A stretch of 64,000 nucleotides of DNA from Sphingomonas jejuensis (GTDB lineage: Bacteria > Pseudomonadota > Alphaproteobacteria > Sphingomonadales > Sphingomonadaceae): assembly GCF_011927695.1 (NCBI RefSeq), contig NZ_JAATJE010000001.1:1054001-1118000 (forward strand), written 5' to 3'. Position 1 is the first letter of the stretch. Each line of letters begins with the position of its first letter. The notes below the pieces were generated by a model. The model had not been told where the DNA came from, did not search any database, and worked only from the letters and a program-made list of their open reading frames with translations. Shown one piece after another: positions 17,632 through 26,655 of this stretch. A program made the translations under genes and the position numbers.

Positions 17632-17651
17632 AATGCGCCGAACCGAAGGAG
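17612..17651 (+). promoter_or_regulatory. Inverted repeat that could hide the hydrolase ribosome site
   Basis: Bases 17612-17620 (CTCCTTCGG) pair perfectly with 17643-17651 (CCGAAGGAG). The right arm contains the AAGGAG ribosome site (17646-17651) of the gene starting at 17658. If the transcript begins upstream, as in read-through from the previous gene, the stem would block translation. A start at the EcfG-like promoter would remove the left arm. Confidence 0.5.
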
Positions 17652-17657
17652 CTTAAC

Positions 17658-18482
17658 ATGCCTTATGTGAAGACGCGCGACGGCACGCAGATCTACGTCA
17701 AGGATTGGGGAGAGGGTCGCCCGGTCATCCTCATCCACGGCTGGCCGTTGTCGTCGGACAGCTGGGACGATCAGGCGATGGCGCTGGCCGATGCCGGCTA
17801 CCGCGCGATCGCCTATGACCGCCGCGGCTTCGGCCGGTCGGAACAGCCCTGGAACGGCTATGATTACGACACCTTCGCCGACGATCTGGCGGACATCATG
17901 GAGGCGTCCGGCGCCACCGACGACGTCACGCTGGTCGGCTTCTCGATGGGCGGCGGCGAGGTCGCCCGCTACCTGTCGCGCCACGGCGGCAAGGGCGTCC
18001 GCTCCGTCGCGCTGGTGTCATCCGTCGTGCCCTACATGCTGAAGACCGACGACAACCCGAACGGCGTGCCCCAGGCGACGTTCGACCAGATGACCGACGG
18101 CATGAAGAAGGACCGCGCCCACTTCTTCCGCGGCTTCTTCGCCGACTTCTTCGGTGTCGGCTACATCAGCTCGCCGGTGTCGGACGAGATGATCGACTGG
18201 GCCTGGCGCCTGTCGATGCAGGCGGGGCTGAAGCCCACGCTGGCGGCGGCAAAGGCGTTCGCCACCACCGATTTCCGCGGCGACCTGCCGTCGTTCACCG
18301 TGCCGACGCTGGTGATCCACGGCACGGGTGACAAGACGGTGCCGATCGACGCCACCGGCCGCGCGGTGAAGCAGGCGGTGCCCCAGGCGGAGCTGATCGA
18401 ATATGACGGCGCGCCCCACGGCCTGTTCGCGACGGACAAGGATCGCTTCACCCGCGACCTGCTCGATTTCGTCGGGCGCTGA
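17658..18482 (+). CDS. Alpha/beta hydrolase, non-heme chloroperoxidase type
   Basis: The 274-residue protein is close to the cofactor-free chloroperoxidase/esterase group of alpha/beta hydrolases. The oxyanion region is ILIHGWPLSSDSW, and the nucleophile Ser is in LVGFSMGGGEV at about residue 98. The Asp lies near HGTGDKTVP and the His in DGAPHGLFATDKDR. The best guess is a cytoplasmic esterase or perhydrolase, possibly part of a stress response; the substrate is unknown. Its ribosome site lies in an inverted repeat and an EcfG-like promoter overlaps that repeat. A strong hairpin follows the stop. Confidence 0.9.
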   Translation: MPYVKTRDGTQIYVKDWGEGRPVILIHGWPLSSDSWDDQAMALADAGYRAIAYDRRGFGRSEQPWNGYDYDTFADDLADIMEASGATDDVTLVGFSMGGGEVARYLSRHGGKGVRSVALVSSVVPYMLKTDDNPNGVPQATFDQMTDGMKKDRAHFFRGFFADFFGVGYISSPVSDEMIDWAWRLSMQAGLKPTLAAAKAFATTDFRGDLPSFTVPTLVIHGTGDKTVPIDATGRAVKQAVPQAELIEYDGAPHGLFATDKDRFTRDLLDFVGR

Positions 18483-18502
18483 TCCGGCGACAAGCTCAGC
18501 TT

Positions 18503-18531
18503 GCGGCCCCGCAACCATTTTGCGGGGCCGC
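18503..18531 (+). terminator. Perfect 12-bp stem-loop after the hydrolase gene
   Basis: Bases 18503-18514 (GCGGCCCCGCAA) pair perfectly with 18520-18531, with a five-base loop CCATT. It sits 20 bases past the hydrolase stop and 41 bases before the next start. There is no T-tract, but the stem is strong enough to act as a terminator or RNA stabiliser. Confidence 0.55.
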
Positions 18532-18572
18532 CAAGGCTGTCGCGGGTGCCGCGCCTGTGACAAGGACGCACC

Positions 18573-19859
18573 GTGACCGCCGCCACGCCCCATCCCTTCA
18601 CCATTCCCAACTTCCGCAACTTCTTCGTCGCGCGCCTGTGCTCGATGATGGGCGGCTACGGCATGGTGCTGATCATCGGCTGGCAGGCCTATAACCTGGC
18701 GCGCGCCGACGGCCTCTCCATCGAGGCCGCCGCCGTCCGCCTCGGCTTCATCGGCCTGTTCCAGTTCGTGCCGCTGTTCCTGCTGACCCCGCTCGTCGGC
18801 TGGGTCGCCGACAGCATGGACCGCCGCTTCGTCGTCCGCGCGGTACAGGCGCTGCAGTTCGCGGTCGCGCTCGCGCTCGCCATCGCCACCATGAACGACG
18901 CCGTCACCCTGCCCTTCATCTATGGCGTGGCCGTGCTGCTGGGCGTGGCCCGCGCCTTCCAGGGGCCGGCGGTCGGGGCGCTCGCCCCCAATCTGGTTCC
19001 GAAGGAGGTGCTGCCCACCGCCATCGCCCTTTCGTCGATTGCATGGCAGGGCGGCTCAATCGTCGGCCCGGCGATCGCGGGACCGCTCTACGCAACCGCG
19101 CCATCCCTGCCCTACTGGGTCGCGTCCGCCTTCTATGCCGCTGCTTTCCTGCTGTTCATGCGCATCGGCCCCGTGCCGCGCAGCCAGATCGACAAGGGCC
19201 GCGGCCCGATCGCACAGGTCGTGGACGGCGTCCGCTACGTGATGGCCAACAAGCTGGTGCTCGGCGTCATCACGCTTGACCTTTTCGCCGTCCTGCTGGC
19301 CGGCGCCGTGGCGCTGATCCCCGTCTATGCCCGCGACATCCTCCAGGCGGGCGAGCATGGCCTGTCGCTGCTGGCCGCATCGCCCGCGATCGGCGCCGCT
19401 GCCGTCGCCCTGTTGTTCAGCGTCCGCCCATTGAAGCGAAACGTCGGCAATCGGATGCTCGCCAGCGTGTTCGTGTTCGGGCTCGCCACCATCGGCTTTG
19501 GGCTAAGCCGCTCACTCCCGCTCTCCATGCTCTGCCTGATCATCTACGGCGGCGCGGACATGTTCAGCGTGTTCGTTCGACAGTCGTTGATCCAGCTGCA
19601 CACGCCCGACGATCGGCGCGGGCGGGTTGGCGCGGTGTCGCAGCTCACCATATCGGCCTCGAACGAGTTGGGTGAGGCGGAGAGTGGCTTCCTCGCCGGC
19701 CTGCTCGGTCCGGTCACGGCGGTGGTGGCCGGCGGCATCGGCGCCATCGTCGTCACCGCGCTGTGGGCGTGGCGTTTCCCTCAGATCTCCGCCGCCCGCA
19801 CCTTCGATCCGTCGGACGAGGTGGTGGCCAGTGAACCCAATGCCATCGCCAAACCATGA
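18573..19859 (+). CDS. Major facilitator superfamily transporter (EntS-like)
   Basis: This 428-residue inner-membrane protein has about 12 hydrophobic segments and belongs to the EntS/TIGR00900-like branch of MFS exporters. Early features are [20 protein letters not shown] and the loop 2-3 motif [32 protein letters not shown] and [19 protein letters not shown] follow in the central helices. The second half has [20 protein letters not shown]. Related proteins export siderophores or drugs, but nothing here fixes a substrate. The start is the GTG at 18573. It is 13 bases before cysK, so the two may be cotranscribed. Confidence 0.87.
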   Translation: MTAATPHPFTIPNFRNFFVARLCSMMGGYGMVLIIGWQAYNLARADGLSIEAAAVRLGFIGLFQFVPLFLLTPLVGWVADSMDRRFVVRAVQALQFAVALALAIATMNDAVTLPFIYGVAVLLGVARAFQGPAVGALAPNLVPKEVLPTAIALSSIAWQGGSIVGPAIAGPLYATAPSLPYWVASAFYAAAFLLFMRIGPVPRSQIDKGRGPIAQVVDGVRYVMANKLVLGVITLDLFAVLLAGAVALIPVYARDILQAGEHGLSLLAASPAIGAAAVALLFSVRPLKRNVGNRMLASVFVFGLATIGFGLSRSLPLSMLCLIIYGGADMFSVFVRQSLIQLHTPDDRRGRVGAVSQLTISASNELGEAESGFLAGLLGPVTAVVAGGIGAIVVTALWAWRFPQISAARTFDPSDEVVASEPNAIAKP

Positions 19860-19872
19860 AGGAACGATCAGC

Positions 19873-20790
19873 ATGAAGGCGAACTCAGTCCTCGACACCA
19901 TCGGCAACACGCCGCACATCCGGTTGAGCCGGCTCTTCCCCGACGCCGAAGTCTGGGTGAAGTCGGAGCGGGCGAACCCTGGCGGCTCGATCAAGGATCG
20001 GATCGCGCTCGCGATGGTGGAAGCCGCCGAACGCGATGGCGCGCTGAAGCCAGGCGGCACCATTGTCGAGCCGACATCCGGCAACACCGGGATCGGCCTG
20101 GCCATGGTCGCGGCCGTGAAGGGCTACAAGCTTGTCCTCGTCATGCCCGAGAGCATGTCGCTGGAGCGCCGGCGCCTGATGCTCGCCTATGGCGCCACAT
20201 TCGACCTGACGCCCAAGGAGAAGGGCATGAAAGGTGCCATCGCACGCGCCGAGGAGATCGTTGCCGAGACGCCCGGCGCCTGGATGCCGCAACAGTTCGA
20301 CAATCCCGCAAACATCGATATCCACGTCCGCACGACGTCGGAAGAAATCCTGCGCGATTTCGCCGACAGCCCCATCGACGCGCTGATCACCGGCGTCGGC
20401 ACCGGCGGCCACATCACCGGCGTTGCCGAGACGCTGCGACAGCGCTGGCCGGAGTTGCGGGTGTTCGCGGTCGAGCCCACGCTGTCGCCGGTCATCTCCG
20501 GCGGGCAGCCCGGCCCGCATCCCATTCAGGGCATCGGTGCGGGCTTCGTCCCGTCCAATCTCCATACGGACGCACTCGACGGCGTGGTGCAGGTGGACCC
20601 TGCGGATGCGAAGGAGATGGCGCGCCGCTCCGCAGCCGAGGAAGGATTGCTGGTCGGCATCAGCTCGGGCGCGACGCTCGCCGCGATCAAGCAAAAGCTT
20701 CCCGAACTGGGCGAAAATGCGCGAATTTTGGGCTTCAACTACGATACCGGGGAACGTTACCTGTCCGTTCCGGATTTCCTGCCGGAATAA
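19873..20790 (+). CDS. cysK: Cysteine synthase (O-acetylserine sulfhydrylase)
   Basis: This PLP enzyme makes cysteine from O-acetylserine and sulfide. The 305-residue protein has the family opening [14 protein letters not shown] and the PLP lysine in [12 protein letters not shown]. It also has the substrate loop [12 protein letters not shown], the cofactor-phosphate loop [15 protein letters not shown], and [10 protein letters not shown] near the end. The ATG at 19873 is chosen because it sits at the family N terminus; the open frame to 19627 overlaps the transporter gene. It could be CysM-like, but length and motifs favour CysK. Confidence 0.93.
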   Translation: MKANSVLDTIGNTPHIRLSRLFPDAEVWVKSERANPGGSIKDRIALAMVEAAERDGALKPGGTIVEPTSGNTGIGLAMVAAVKGYKLVLVMPESMSLERRRLMLAYGATFDLTPKEKGMKGAIARAEEIVAETPGAWMPQQFDNPANIDIHVRTTSEEILRDFADSPIDALITGVGTGGHITGVAETLRQRWPELRVFAVEPTLSPVISGGQPGPHPIQGIGAGFVPSNLHTDALDGVVQVDPADAKEMARRSAAEEGLLVGISSGATLAAIKQKLPELGENARILGFNYDTGERYLSVPDFLPE

Positions 20791-20802
20791 GCGGAAGGGG
20801 CA

Positions 20803-22047
20803 ATGATGACGGCAGGTGGGCGTGCAGGCGCCGGATGGCGATCAGGCCCGCCCGTGGGTGCAGCGGCAGCGGTCCTCCTGATCGCTGCCGGCGCCATCCT
20901 TCCGCGGGGTGACGTCGACGGCGTGCGGGCGCTGTCCGAGGTCACCGTGGCCGGATCCGCGCCGGCGCGGCGCATGGTTCATGCCGCGCCGCCGCAGGTC
21001 GAGCCGGTGGAACTGGAGCCGATCGCGCCGGATGATGCGGTGGCGATCAATGCCGCCATCCCGTTTTCGACCCTGCCCAACCCGGCCGCTCGCCCGTTCC
21101 GCTTCGCAGGTGATGCCGAAGCAAAGGCGCGTGCCGTCGACTGCCTGGCATCGGCAATGTACTACGAAGCGGCGACGGAGGGGGACGATGGGCAGCGCGC
21201 CGTCGGTCAGGTCGTTCTCAACCGCGTCCGACACCCCGCATTCCCCAAGAGCGTCTGCGGCGTGGTCTTCCAGGGCGCCGAGCGTCGCACGGGCTGCCAG
21301 TTCACCTTCACCTGTGACGGCGCGCTCGCGCGCGTCCCGCGCGAGGCAGGCTGGGCCCGGGCCCGTCGCCTCGCCGAGGCCGCATTGGAAGGCCGCGTCT
21401 TCCGCCCCGTTGGTCAGGCCACCCATTACCACACCAATTGGGTGCTTCCTTACTGGAGCGGCAGCCTCGACAAGATCGTGGCGGTCGGCACCCATCTGTT
21501 CTTCCGCTGGGCGGGATGGTGGGGCACGCCGCCGGCCTTCCGGCGCAGCGTCAGCGGAAGTGAACCGGTGGTGCCGCGCCTTGCCTTCACGTCGGCAGCG
21601 CATCGCACCGGCGACGTTCCGGACGCCGCGCTCCGCTTGCTAGCCGATGCTGTCGGCACGCCCGTCGCCGCGACGCAGCAGCGGCCGCCGCTGCTTGCCG
21701 ATGCGGGCACTGCCGACTCATCGATTGCTGCGCCGCGAATTGCGGCCGATGGCCCGCCGTCCGCATTGATCCGGCCGGGGGAAGACAGCTTCATATACTT
21801 GCTCGACGCCGCTGCGCCCGATGCGTTTCCGGCGGTGGCCAGACGGGCGTGCGGCGCCAAGCCTTTCTGCAAGTTTCAGGGCTGGACCGACACTGCACAG
21901 CTTCCGGCGGGCTACCCCGTGCCGTCCGACCGCTTGGCGACGATGTCCTTCAGCTACCTTCGCGACCGCGACGCCGGGTTCGACAAGATGCTGTGGAACT
22001 GCCGACAGTTTCCGCGCAGCGATCCGTCCCAGTGCATGCGCGGCTGA
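20803..22047 (+). CDS. SleB-type cell wall hydrolase, membrane-anchored or secreted
   Basis: This 414-residue protein has an N-terminal hydrophobic segment (VGAAAAVLLIAAGAILP) that would export or anchor it. The SleB/Hydrolase_2 domain follows (about residues 100-220): CLASAMYYEAATEGDDGQRA carries the catalytic Glu, followed by VGQVVLNRVRHPAFP, VCGVVFQG, FTCDG and ATHYHTNWVLPYW. Such enzymes cut the glycan strand of peptidoglycan. The C-terminal 190 residues are unfamiliar and include three further Cys. GGAAGGGG precedes the ATG at 20803. It lies 12 bases after cysK. Confidence 0.87.
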   Translation: MMTAGGRAGAGWRSGPPVGAAAAVLLIAAGAILPRGDVDGVRALSEVTVAGSAPARRMVHAAPPQVEPVELEPIAPDDAVAINAAIPFSTLPNPAARPFRFAGDAEAKARAVDCLASAMYYEAATEGDDGQRAVGQVVLNRVRHPAFPKSVCGVVFQGAERRTGCQFTFTCDGALARVPREAGWARARRLAEAALEGRVFRPVGQATHYHTNWVLPYWSGSLDKIVAVGTHLFFRWAGWWGTPPAFRRSVSGSEPVVPRLAFTSAAHRTGDVPDAALRLLADAVGTPVAATQQRPPLLADAGTADSSIAAPRIAADGPPSALIRPGEDSFIYLLDAAAPDAFPAVARRACGAKPFCKFQGWTDTAQLPAGYPVPSDRLATMSFSYLRDRDAGFDKMLWNCRQFPRSDPSQCMRG

Positions 22048-22128
22048 GATCGTCAGGCTGAACAGCCACGCTCCGCCGACCGACGACGCCAGCGGGCCCA
22101 TCTGACCGCCGGCGTCGCCGATGATGGT

Positions 22129-23931
22129 TCAGGCTGCCAGGAACAGCTCCGGCTCCAGCGCCATCAGGCTTTCCGCGCCGCCCTCGATCTTACGCCGTAG
22201 CGCCCCAGTATCCGGCAGGATGCGCTCGCCGTAGAAGCGGGCCGTCACCAGCTTCGCGCCCAGCCACTCGGCATCGCCTTCGCCCGCGTCGATCAGCCGC
22301 TGCGCCGCAGTTGCCATGCGCAGCCACATCAGGCCCACCGTGACAACCCCCATGATGTGAAGGTACGGCACTGCCGCTGCGCCCGCATTGTTGCGATCGG
22401 TCACGCCGTTGGCGACCAGCCACATCGTCGCAGCCTGCAGATCGCCCAGCGCCTTTTCAAGCCGGCCGGCATTGTCCGAAAGCGTCTCGCTGAGCTTCGC
22501 AGCGGCAATCTCCTCCGCCACCAGCTTGAAGAAGGCCTGCACCGCCCGGCCGCCATTCATACCGAGCTTGCGTCCGACCAGATCCATCGCCTGCACGCCG
22601 TTGGTGCCCTCGTAGATCTGAGCGATCCGGGCGTCGCGAACATACTGCTCCATCCCCCATTCGGCGATGTAGCCGTGCCCGCCATAGACCTGCTGCGCGT
22701 TGGTCGCGATCTCATAGCCCTTGTCGGTCGCAAACGCCTTGATGACCGGGGTGAGGAGGCCGATCAGGTCGTCGGCTTCCTGGCGCTCGGCATCGGTCTG
22801 CGCCTTGTGGCTCAGGTCAACCTGCAGGCCGCCCCAAATGCACAACGCACGCAGACCCTCCGTCAGCGCCTTGGCCTCCATCAGCATGCGACGCACGTCG
22901 GGATGGACGAACAGCGTGTCGGCCTTTTCCTCGGGCTCCTGCGCGCCGCTGAGCGCCCGCCCCTGCCGGCGATCCTGCGCATACTGCACGGCATTCTGGA
23001 ATGCCGTTTCCGCAACGCCCAGACCCTGCAAGCCGACGCCAAGCCGCGCCGCGTTCATCATGATGAACATCGCGGCCAGGCCCTTGTCCTTTTCGCCGAT
23101 CAGGTATCCGGTCGCGCCGTCATAGTTCATCACGCAGGTCGAGTTGCCGTGGATGCCCATCTTGTGCTCGATGGACCCGCACTGCACCGCGTTGCGCGCG
23201 CCCGGCGTGCCGTCCTCGTTCAGCAGGAACTTGGGCACGATGAACAGGGAAATGCCCTTCACATTGTCCGGCGATCCCGCGGCCTTCGCCAGCACCAGGT
23301 GGACGATGTTGTCGGTCAGGTCATGCTCGCCTGCGGAAATGAAAATCTTGGTACCGGTGATGGCGTAGGTGCCGTCAGCCTGCGGCTCCGCCCGAGTCCG
23401 GATCAGGCCAAGATCGGTGCCGCAATGCGGCTCCGTCAGGTTCATCGTGCCGGACCACTCGCCCGCCACCATCTTGGGCACCCAGGTGTCCTTCTGCTCC
23501 TCCGACCCCTTGGCGAGGATCGCGGCGATCGCACCATGGGTCAGGCCGTTGTACATGCCAAAGGCCATGTTGGCGGAGATGAGATATTCCTCGAACGCCA
23601 GGCTGACGACATGCGGCATGCCCTGCCCGCCGAACCGCTCGGGCGCCCCCAAAGTCGACCAGCCGCCCTCCACGAACTGGCGATACGCGTCCTTGAACCC
23701 GGTGGGCGTGGTGACCGAACCGTCCTCGTGCCGTGTGCAGCCTTCCCGGTCGCCGACCTGGTTCAGCGGGAACAGCACGTCGGCGACGAAACGGCCGCCT
23801 TCTTCAAGGACCGCCTCAACCACGTCGGGCGTCGCTGCCTCGAACCCGGGAAGGTTTGTGTAGCGGTCGAGCCCGACCACATGGTCGAGGATGAAGCGGG
23901 TGTCGCGGATGGGCGCGCGGTACTGCGGCAT
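22129..23931 (-). CDS. Acyl-CoA dehydrogenase, long form with C-terminal domain
   Basis: The 600-residue FAD enzyme belongs to the long acyl-CoA dehydrogenases (DmdC/AcdA type) that oxidise medium or branched acyl-CoAs. Visible blocks are [20 protein letters not shown], the FAD/substrate region [13 protein letters not shown]-like [15 protein letters not shown], and [20 protein letters not shown]. The classical [20 protein letters not shown] follows, and a helical C-terminal domain ends at LFLAA. The catalytic base is probably the Glu in YEGTNG. It lies 38 bases downstream of a MerR-type regulator on the same strand, so it is likely controlled by it. Confidence 0.92.
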   Translation of the reverse strand: MPQYRAPIRDTRFILDHVVGLDRYTNLPGFEAATPDVVEAVLEEGGRFVADVLFPLNQVGDREGCTRHEDGSVTTPTGFKDAYRQFVEGGWSTLGAPERFGGQGMPHVVSLAFEEYLISANMAFGMYNGLTHGAIAAILAKGSEEQKDTWVPKMVAGEWSGTMNLTEPHCGTDLGLIRTRAEPQADGTYAITGTKIFISAGEHDLTDNIVHLVLAKAAGSPDNVKGISLFIVPKFLLNEDGTPGARNAVQCGSIEHKMGIHGNSTCVMNYDGATGYLIGEKDKGLAAMFIMMNAARLGVGLQGLGVAETAFQNAVQYAQDRRQGRALSGAQEPEEKADTLFVHPDVRRMLMEAKALTEGLRALCIWGGLQVDLSHKAQTDAERQEADDLIGLLTPVIKAFATDKGYEIATNAQQVYGGHGYIAEWGMEQYVRDARIAQIYEGTNGVQAMDLVGRKLGMNGGRAVQAFFKLVAEEIAAAKLSETLSDNAGRLEKALGDLQAATMWLVANGVTDRNNAGAAAVPYLHIMGVVTVGLMWLRMATAAQRLIDAGEGDAEWLGAKLVTARFYGERILPDTGALRRKIEGGAESLMALEPELFLAA

Positions 23932-23969
23932 GGGACTCTCCGATTTTTATGATCGTTGCTGGGTGCGGC

Positions 23970-24383
23970 TCAATCGTCGCTGTCGAGCTGCGCGATGAAG
24001 CCTTCGAGTTCGGCAATCGTGTCTTCGATGTCGCGTTGCTGCTCGCGAAGGAGGGCGATCCGCGCTGAACAGCGGTCCCGCGTAACCTGACGCTGGCGCG
24101 TGCGCCCGTCACCGATGTCGTACAGGTCCACCATCTCGCGGATGTCGGCGAGGGAGAAGCCGACGCGCTTGCCGCGCAGGATCCACGCGAGCCGGATCCG
24201 ATCGCGCTTGGAATAAATCCGCGCGGTGCCCCGCCGCTCGGGCGAGATCAGCCCCTCGTCCTCGTAGAAACGAAGCGCACGGGCCGTAATCCCGAACTCT
24301 CCCGTCAGGTCGGAGATGCTGTATTCACGGTCCAGCTCCGCATCGCGGAGCGGCATTGCGGCGGGTCCAAGGTCCTTGAGCAT
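23970..24383 (-). CDS. MerR-family transcriptional regulator
   Basis: The 137-residue protein has the MerR winged-helix domain at the N terminus: YSISDLTGEFGITARALRFY, EDEGLISPERRG, RIYSKRDRIRLAWILRGKRV and GFSLADIREMVDLY. A coiled dimerisation helix follows (RIALLREQQRDIEDTIAELE). No metal-binding cysteines are present, so it is more like the LiuR-type regulators of acyl-CoA catabolism. It is the first gene of a likely two-gene operon with the acyl-CoA dehydrogenase. The promoter and an 18-bp palindrome end at its start codon, so the message may be leaderless. Confidence 0.9.
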   Translation of the reverse strand: MLKDLGPAAMPLRDAELDREYSISDLTGEFGITARALRFYEDEGLISPERRGTARIYSKRDRIRLAWILRGKRVGFSLADIREMVDLYDIGDGRTRQRQVTRDRCSARIALLREQQRDIEDTIAELEGFIAQLDSDD

Positions 24384-24390
24384 GGCCCGC

Positions 24391-24419
24391 AATCTAGTTG
24401 ACGTTCACGTCAACGTCAA
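24391..24419 (-). promoter_or_regulatory. MerR-type promoter with an 18-bp palindromic operator in the spacer
   Basis: Read on the minus strand, TTGACG (24414-24419) and TAGATT (24391-24396) form a good -35/-10 pair with 17 bases between. The palindrome GTTGACGT-TC-ACGTCAAC (24397-24414) occupies that spacer, which is where MerR-family proteins bind. It resembles the LiuR type of operator. Transcription would start near 24384, one base from the regulator ATG. Confidence 0.75.
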
Positions 24420-24767
24420 GCGCTCACCATCCTCGATCCGGCGGTAGAAGCAGCTTGTTGCGCCGGTATGGCACGCAGGCCCTTGGGGGTCGCAGATGAG
24501 CCAAACAGCATCCTGGTCGCAATCGATCCGCGCTTCCTGAACGCGCAGGACATGGCCCGATGTCTCCCCCTTTCGCCACAGCCGGCCGCGGCTGCGTGAG
24601 AAGAAGTGCGCCTCGCCCGTAGATAAGGTGAGGTCCAGCGCGTCGCGGTTCATGTGCGCGACCATCAGCACCGCCCCACTCGCGGCATCGGTCACCACCG
24701 CCGTCAGCAGCCCCTGCGCGTCGAACTTGGGCTGGAGCGACAGGCCCGCTTCACGATCGTCAACCAT
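24405..24767 (-). CDS. hisI: Phosphoribosyl-AMP cyclohydrolase
   Basis: HisI opens the adenine ring of phosphoribosyl-AMP in histidine synthesis. The 120-residue protein has [31 protein letters not shown] and the metal-binding DCDQDAVWL. The zinc Cys residues lie in [18 protein letters not shown]. It is the stand-alone cyclohydrolase form without the HisE domain, as in alphaproteobacteria. The ATG at 24767 is chosen over an upstream TTG at 24803. Its stop codon (24405-24407) lies inside the palindrome that controls the next gene. Confidence 0.94.
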   Translation of the reverse strand: MVDDREAGLSLQPKFDAQGLLTAVVTDAASGAVLMVAHMNRDALDLTLSTGEAHFFSRSRGRLWRKGETSGHVLRVQEARIDCDQDAVWLICDPQGPACHTGATSCFYRRIEDGERLTLT

Positions 24768-24812
24768 GGCGTGCGGGGTAGGTCGTGTTGGGCTCCGCCG
24801 CAATCGGTTCGG

Positions 24813-25061
24813 TCAGTCCGATCGGATCGCCCGCGCCAGCTCGGCCTTGGTCATCTTGGACCGCCCTTCGATCCCGATCTTGCGGGCCTCGTCGTAGAGA
24901 TCGGCCTTGCTCCGCTCCTCCAGCTTGTCGCTGCGATGGTCCAGCGTGCCGGCCGCGCGCGCGTTGGCGATCCGCGCGGCCTTTCCCTTGGAATTGCCCT
25001 GCTTGATCAGCTCCTCGTAGAGTGCGTCGTCCTTGATCTGCGGACCATGATCCTTCGCCAT
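24813..25061 (-). CDS. Small basic protein with C-terminal SAP/Rho-N-like motif
   Basis: This 82-residue protein reads MAKDHGPQIKDDALYEEL at its start and resembles short proteins often annotated as plasmid stabilisation or Rho-N proteins. Its middle (KQGNSKGKAARIANARAAG) is basic. The tail (SKADLYDEARKIGIEGRSKM, then TKAELARAI) is a SAP/Rho-N-like unit nearly identical in pattern to the end of the protein at 17107-17601. The function is unknown; nucleic-acid binding is likely. GGGAGAGGG precedes the ATG at 25061, and a CGAAC-N16-CGTTT promoter lies just upstream, so general stress control is probable. The open frame upstream to 25631 is antisense to purF and not coding. Confidence 0.8.
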   Translation of the reverse strand: MAKDHGPQIKDDALYEELIKQGNSKGKAARIANARAAGTLDHRSDKLEERSKADLYDEARKIGIEGRSKMTKAELARAIRSD

Positions 25062-25082
25062 CGACCCTCTCCCTTTCTTGCC

Positions 25083-25108
25083 AAACGCGCGGGCGCTCAC
25101 CCGGTTCG
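25083..25108 (-). promoter_or_regulatory. EcfG-type stress promoter candidate
   Basis: On the minus strand CGAAC (25104-25108) and CGTTT (25083-25087) are 16 bases apart. This matches GGAAC-N16-CGTTT at nine of ten positions. The -10 lies 21 bases before the ATG at 25061. Confidence 0.6.
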
Positions 25109-25130
25109 CCGCAGGATCGATGACAAAAGC

Positions 25131-25159
25131 GAGACAAGGGGCAAACCCGTCCCTATATG
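25131..25159 (+). promoter_or_regulatory. Probable housekeeping promoter of purF
   Basis: GAGACA (25131-25136) and TATATG (25154-25159) are 17 bases apart and stand out in G+C-rich DNA. They lie 28 bases before the purF ATG. The promoter is back to back with the EcfG-type promoter on the other strand. Confidence 0.5.
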
Positions 25160-25187
25160 CACCGCCGAGCATGAAGGCGGGCAGGCC

Positions 25188-26645
25188 ATGATCACCACCA
25201 ATCCGTTCGACGATGACAAGCTGCGCGAGGAGTGCGGCGTGTTCGGCATCTGGGATGCGGACGGCGCCGCGGCAGTTGTTGCGCTTGGCCTTCACGCGCT
25301 GCAGCATCGTGGCCAGGAAGCGGCCGGGATCACCAGCTTCGACGGCCATGATTTCCATTCGCATCGGGCGATGGGGCATGTGGCGGGCACCTTCGACAAG
25401 GACGGGGTGATCCGTTCGCTCGCAGGCCGTGTCGCGTGCGGCCACGTTCGCTACTCCACCACGGGCGAGACTGCGCTCCGCAACGTGCAGCCATTGTTCG
25501 CGGAGCTGTCGTCCGGGGGCTTCGCAGTCGCCCATAACGGCAACATCTCGAACGCGCTGACCCTGCGCCGGGAGCTTGTCCGCCGGGGCTCGATCTTCCA
25601 GTCCACCTCCGACACGGAGGTCATCATTCACCTGGTGGCCACCTCCACCTACCGGACGCTGCTCGACCGATTCGTCGACGCGCTGAAGCAGGTCGAAGGC
25701 GCCTATTCGCTGATCTGCATGACGCCGGAGGGCATGATCGCATGCCGCGATCCGCTTGGCATCCGTCCGCTGGTGATGGGCCGGCTTGGCGACTCGGTGA
25801 TCTTTGCCTCAGAGACCGTGGCGCTCGATGTCGTCGGCGCCGAGCACATGCGCGACGTTGAACCCGGTGAGATCGTGATCGTGGACGCGTCCGGCATGCG
25901 GTCTGTGCGGCCGTTCTCCCGCGTCAATCCGCGCCCCTGCATCTTCGAGCATGTCTACTTCTCGCGCCCCGACTCGATTGTCGGCGGCAACTCCATCTAT
26001 TCGGTGCGAAAGGCGATCGGCGCCGAACTCGCCGTCGAGGCGCCGGTCGACGCCGACCTTGTCATCCCGGTTCCGGACTCCGGGGTGCCGGCCGCGATCG
26101 GCTATGCACAGCAGAGCGGCGTTCCTTTCGAGCTCGGCATTATTCGCAGCCATTATGTCGGCCGGACCTTCATCCAGCCGGGCGACCAAATCCGGCACCT
26201 TGGGGTGAAGCTGAAGCACAATGCCAACCGCGCCCTGATCCAGGGAAAGCGTGTCATCCTGATCGACGATTCGATCGTCCGGGGGACGACCTCGCTCAAG
26301 ATCGTGCAGATGATGCGTGATGCGGGCGCGACCGAGGTGCATATGCGGATCGCAAGCCCGCCGACGCGGCACAGCTGTTTCTACGGCGTCGACACGCCGG
26401 AGCGGTCGAAGCTGCTCGCCGCGGTCCACGACATCCAGGGCATGGCCGAATTCATCCATGCCGACAGCCTCGCGTTCGTGTCGATCAACGGCCTCTACAA
26501 GGCTGTTGGCGAGGCGCGACGGGCTGACGTGCGGCCTCAATATTGTGACGCCTGCTTCACGGGCGATTATCCCACGCGGTTGACCGATCAGGATGCGCTC
26601 GATTGCACCGATCAGCTGGCTCTCACCGCCGAACGGGTGATGTGA
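25188..26645 (+). CDS. purF: Amidophosphoribosyltransferase
   Basis: PurF makes phosphoribosylamine from PRPP and glutamine, the first committed step of purine synthesis. The 485-residue protein has a short N-terminal propeptide followed by the nucleophile Cys in REECGVFGIWD, exposed after processing. HALQHRGQEAAGI and RYSTTGE complete the Ntn glutaminase domain. The phosphoribosyltransferase domain shows VIPVPDSGVPAAIGYA and the PRPP loop VILIDDSIVRGTTSLKI. An iron-sulfur type is suggested by C-terminal cysteines (YCDACF). The ATG at 25188 fits the family start. Confidence 0.96.
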   Translation: MITTNPFDDDKLREECGVFGIWDADGAAAVVALGLHALQHRGQEAAGITSFDGHDFHSHRAMGHVAGTFDKDGVIRSLAGRVACGHVRYSTTGETALRNVQPLFAELSSGGFAVAHNGNISNALTLRRELVRRGSIFQSTSDTEVIIHLVATSTYRTLLDRFVDALKQVEGAYSLICMTPEGMIACRDPLGIRPLVMGRLGDSVIFASETVALDVVGAEHMRDVEPGEIVIVDASGMRSVRPFSRVNPRPCIFEHVYFSRPDSIVGGNSIYSVRKAIGAELAVEAPVDADLVIPVPDSGVPAAIGYAQQSGVPFELGIIRSHYVGRTFIQPGDQIRHLGVKLKHNANRALIQGKRVILIDDSIVRGTTSLKIVQMMRDAGATEVHMRIASPPTRHSCFYGVDTPERSKLLAAVHDIQGMAEFIHADSLAFVSINGLYKAVGEARRADVRPQYCDACFTGDYPTRLTDQDALDCTDQLALTAERVM

Positions 26646-26655
26646 CGAACCGATC

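Noticed and set aside
22084-22117. Seven-pair inverted repeat between the SleB-type and acyl-CoA dehydrogenase genes
   Set aside because: The loop is 20 bases and there is no T-tract on either side, so it is too weak to call a terminator.
22357-23952. 531-codon plus-strand open frame
   Set aside because: Antisense to the acyl-CoA dehydrogenase; amino-acid content is that of a reverse-frame shadow.
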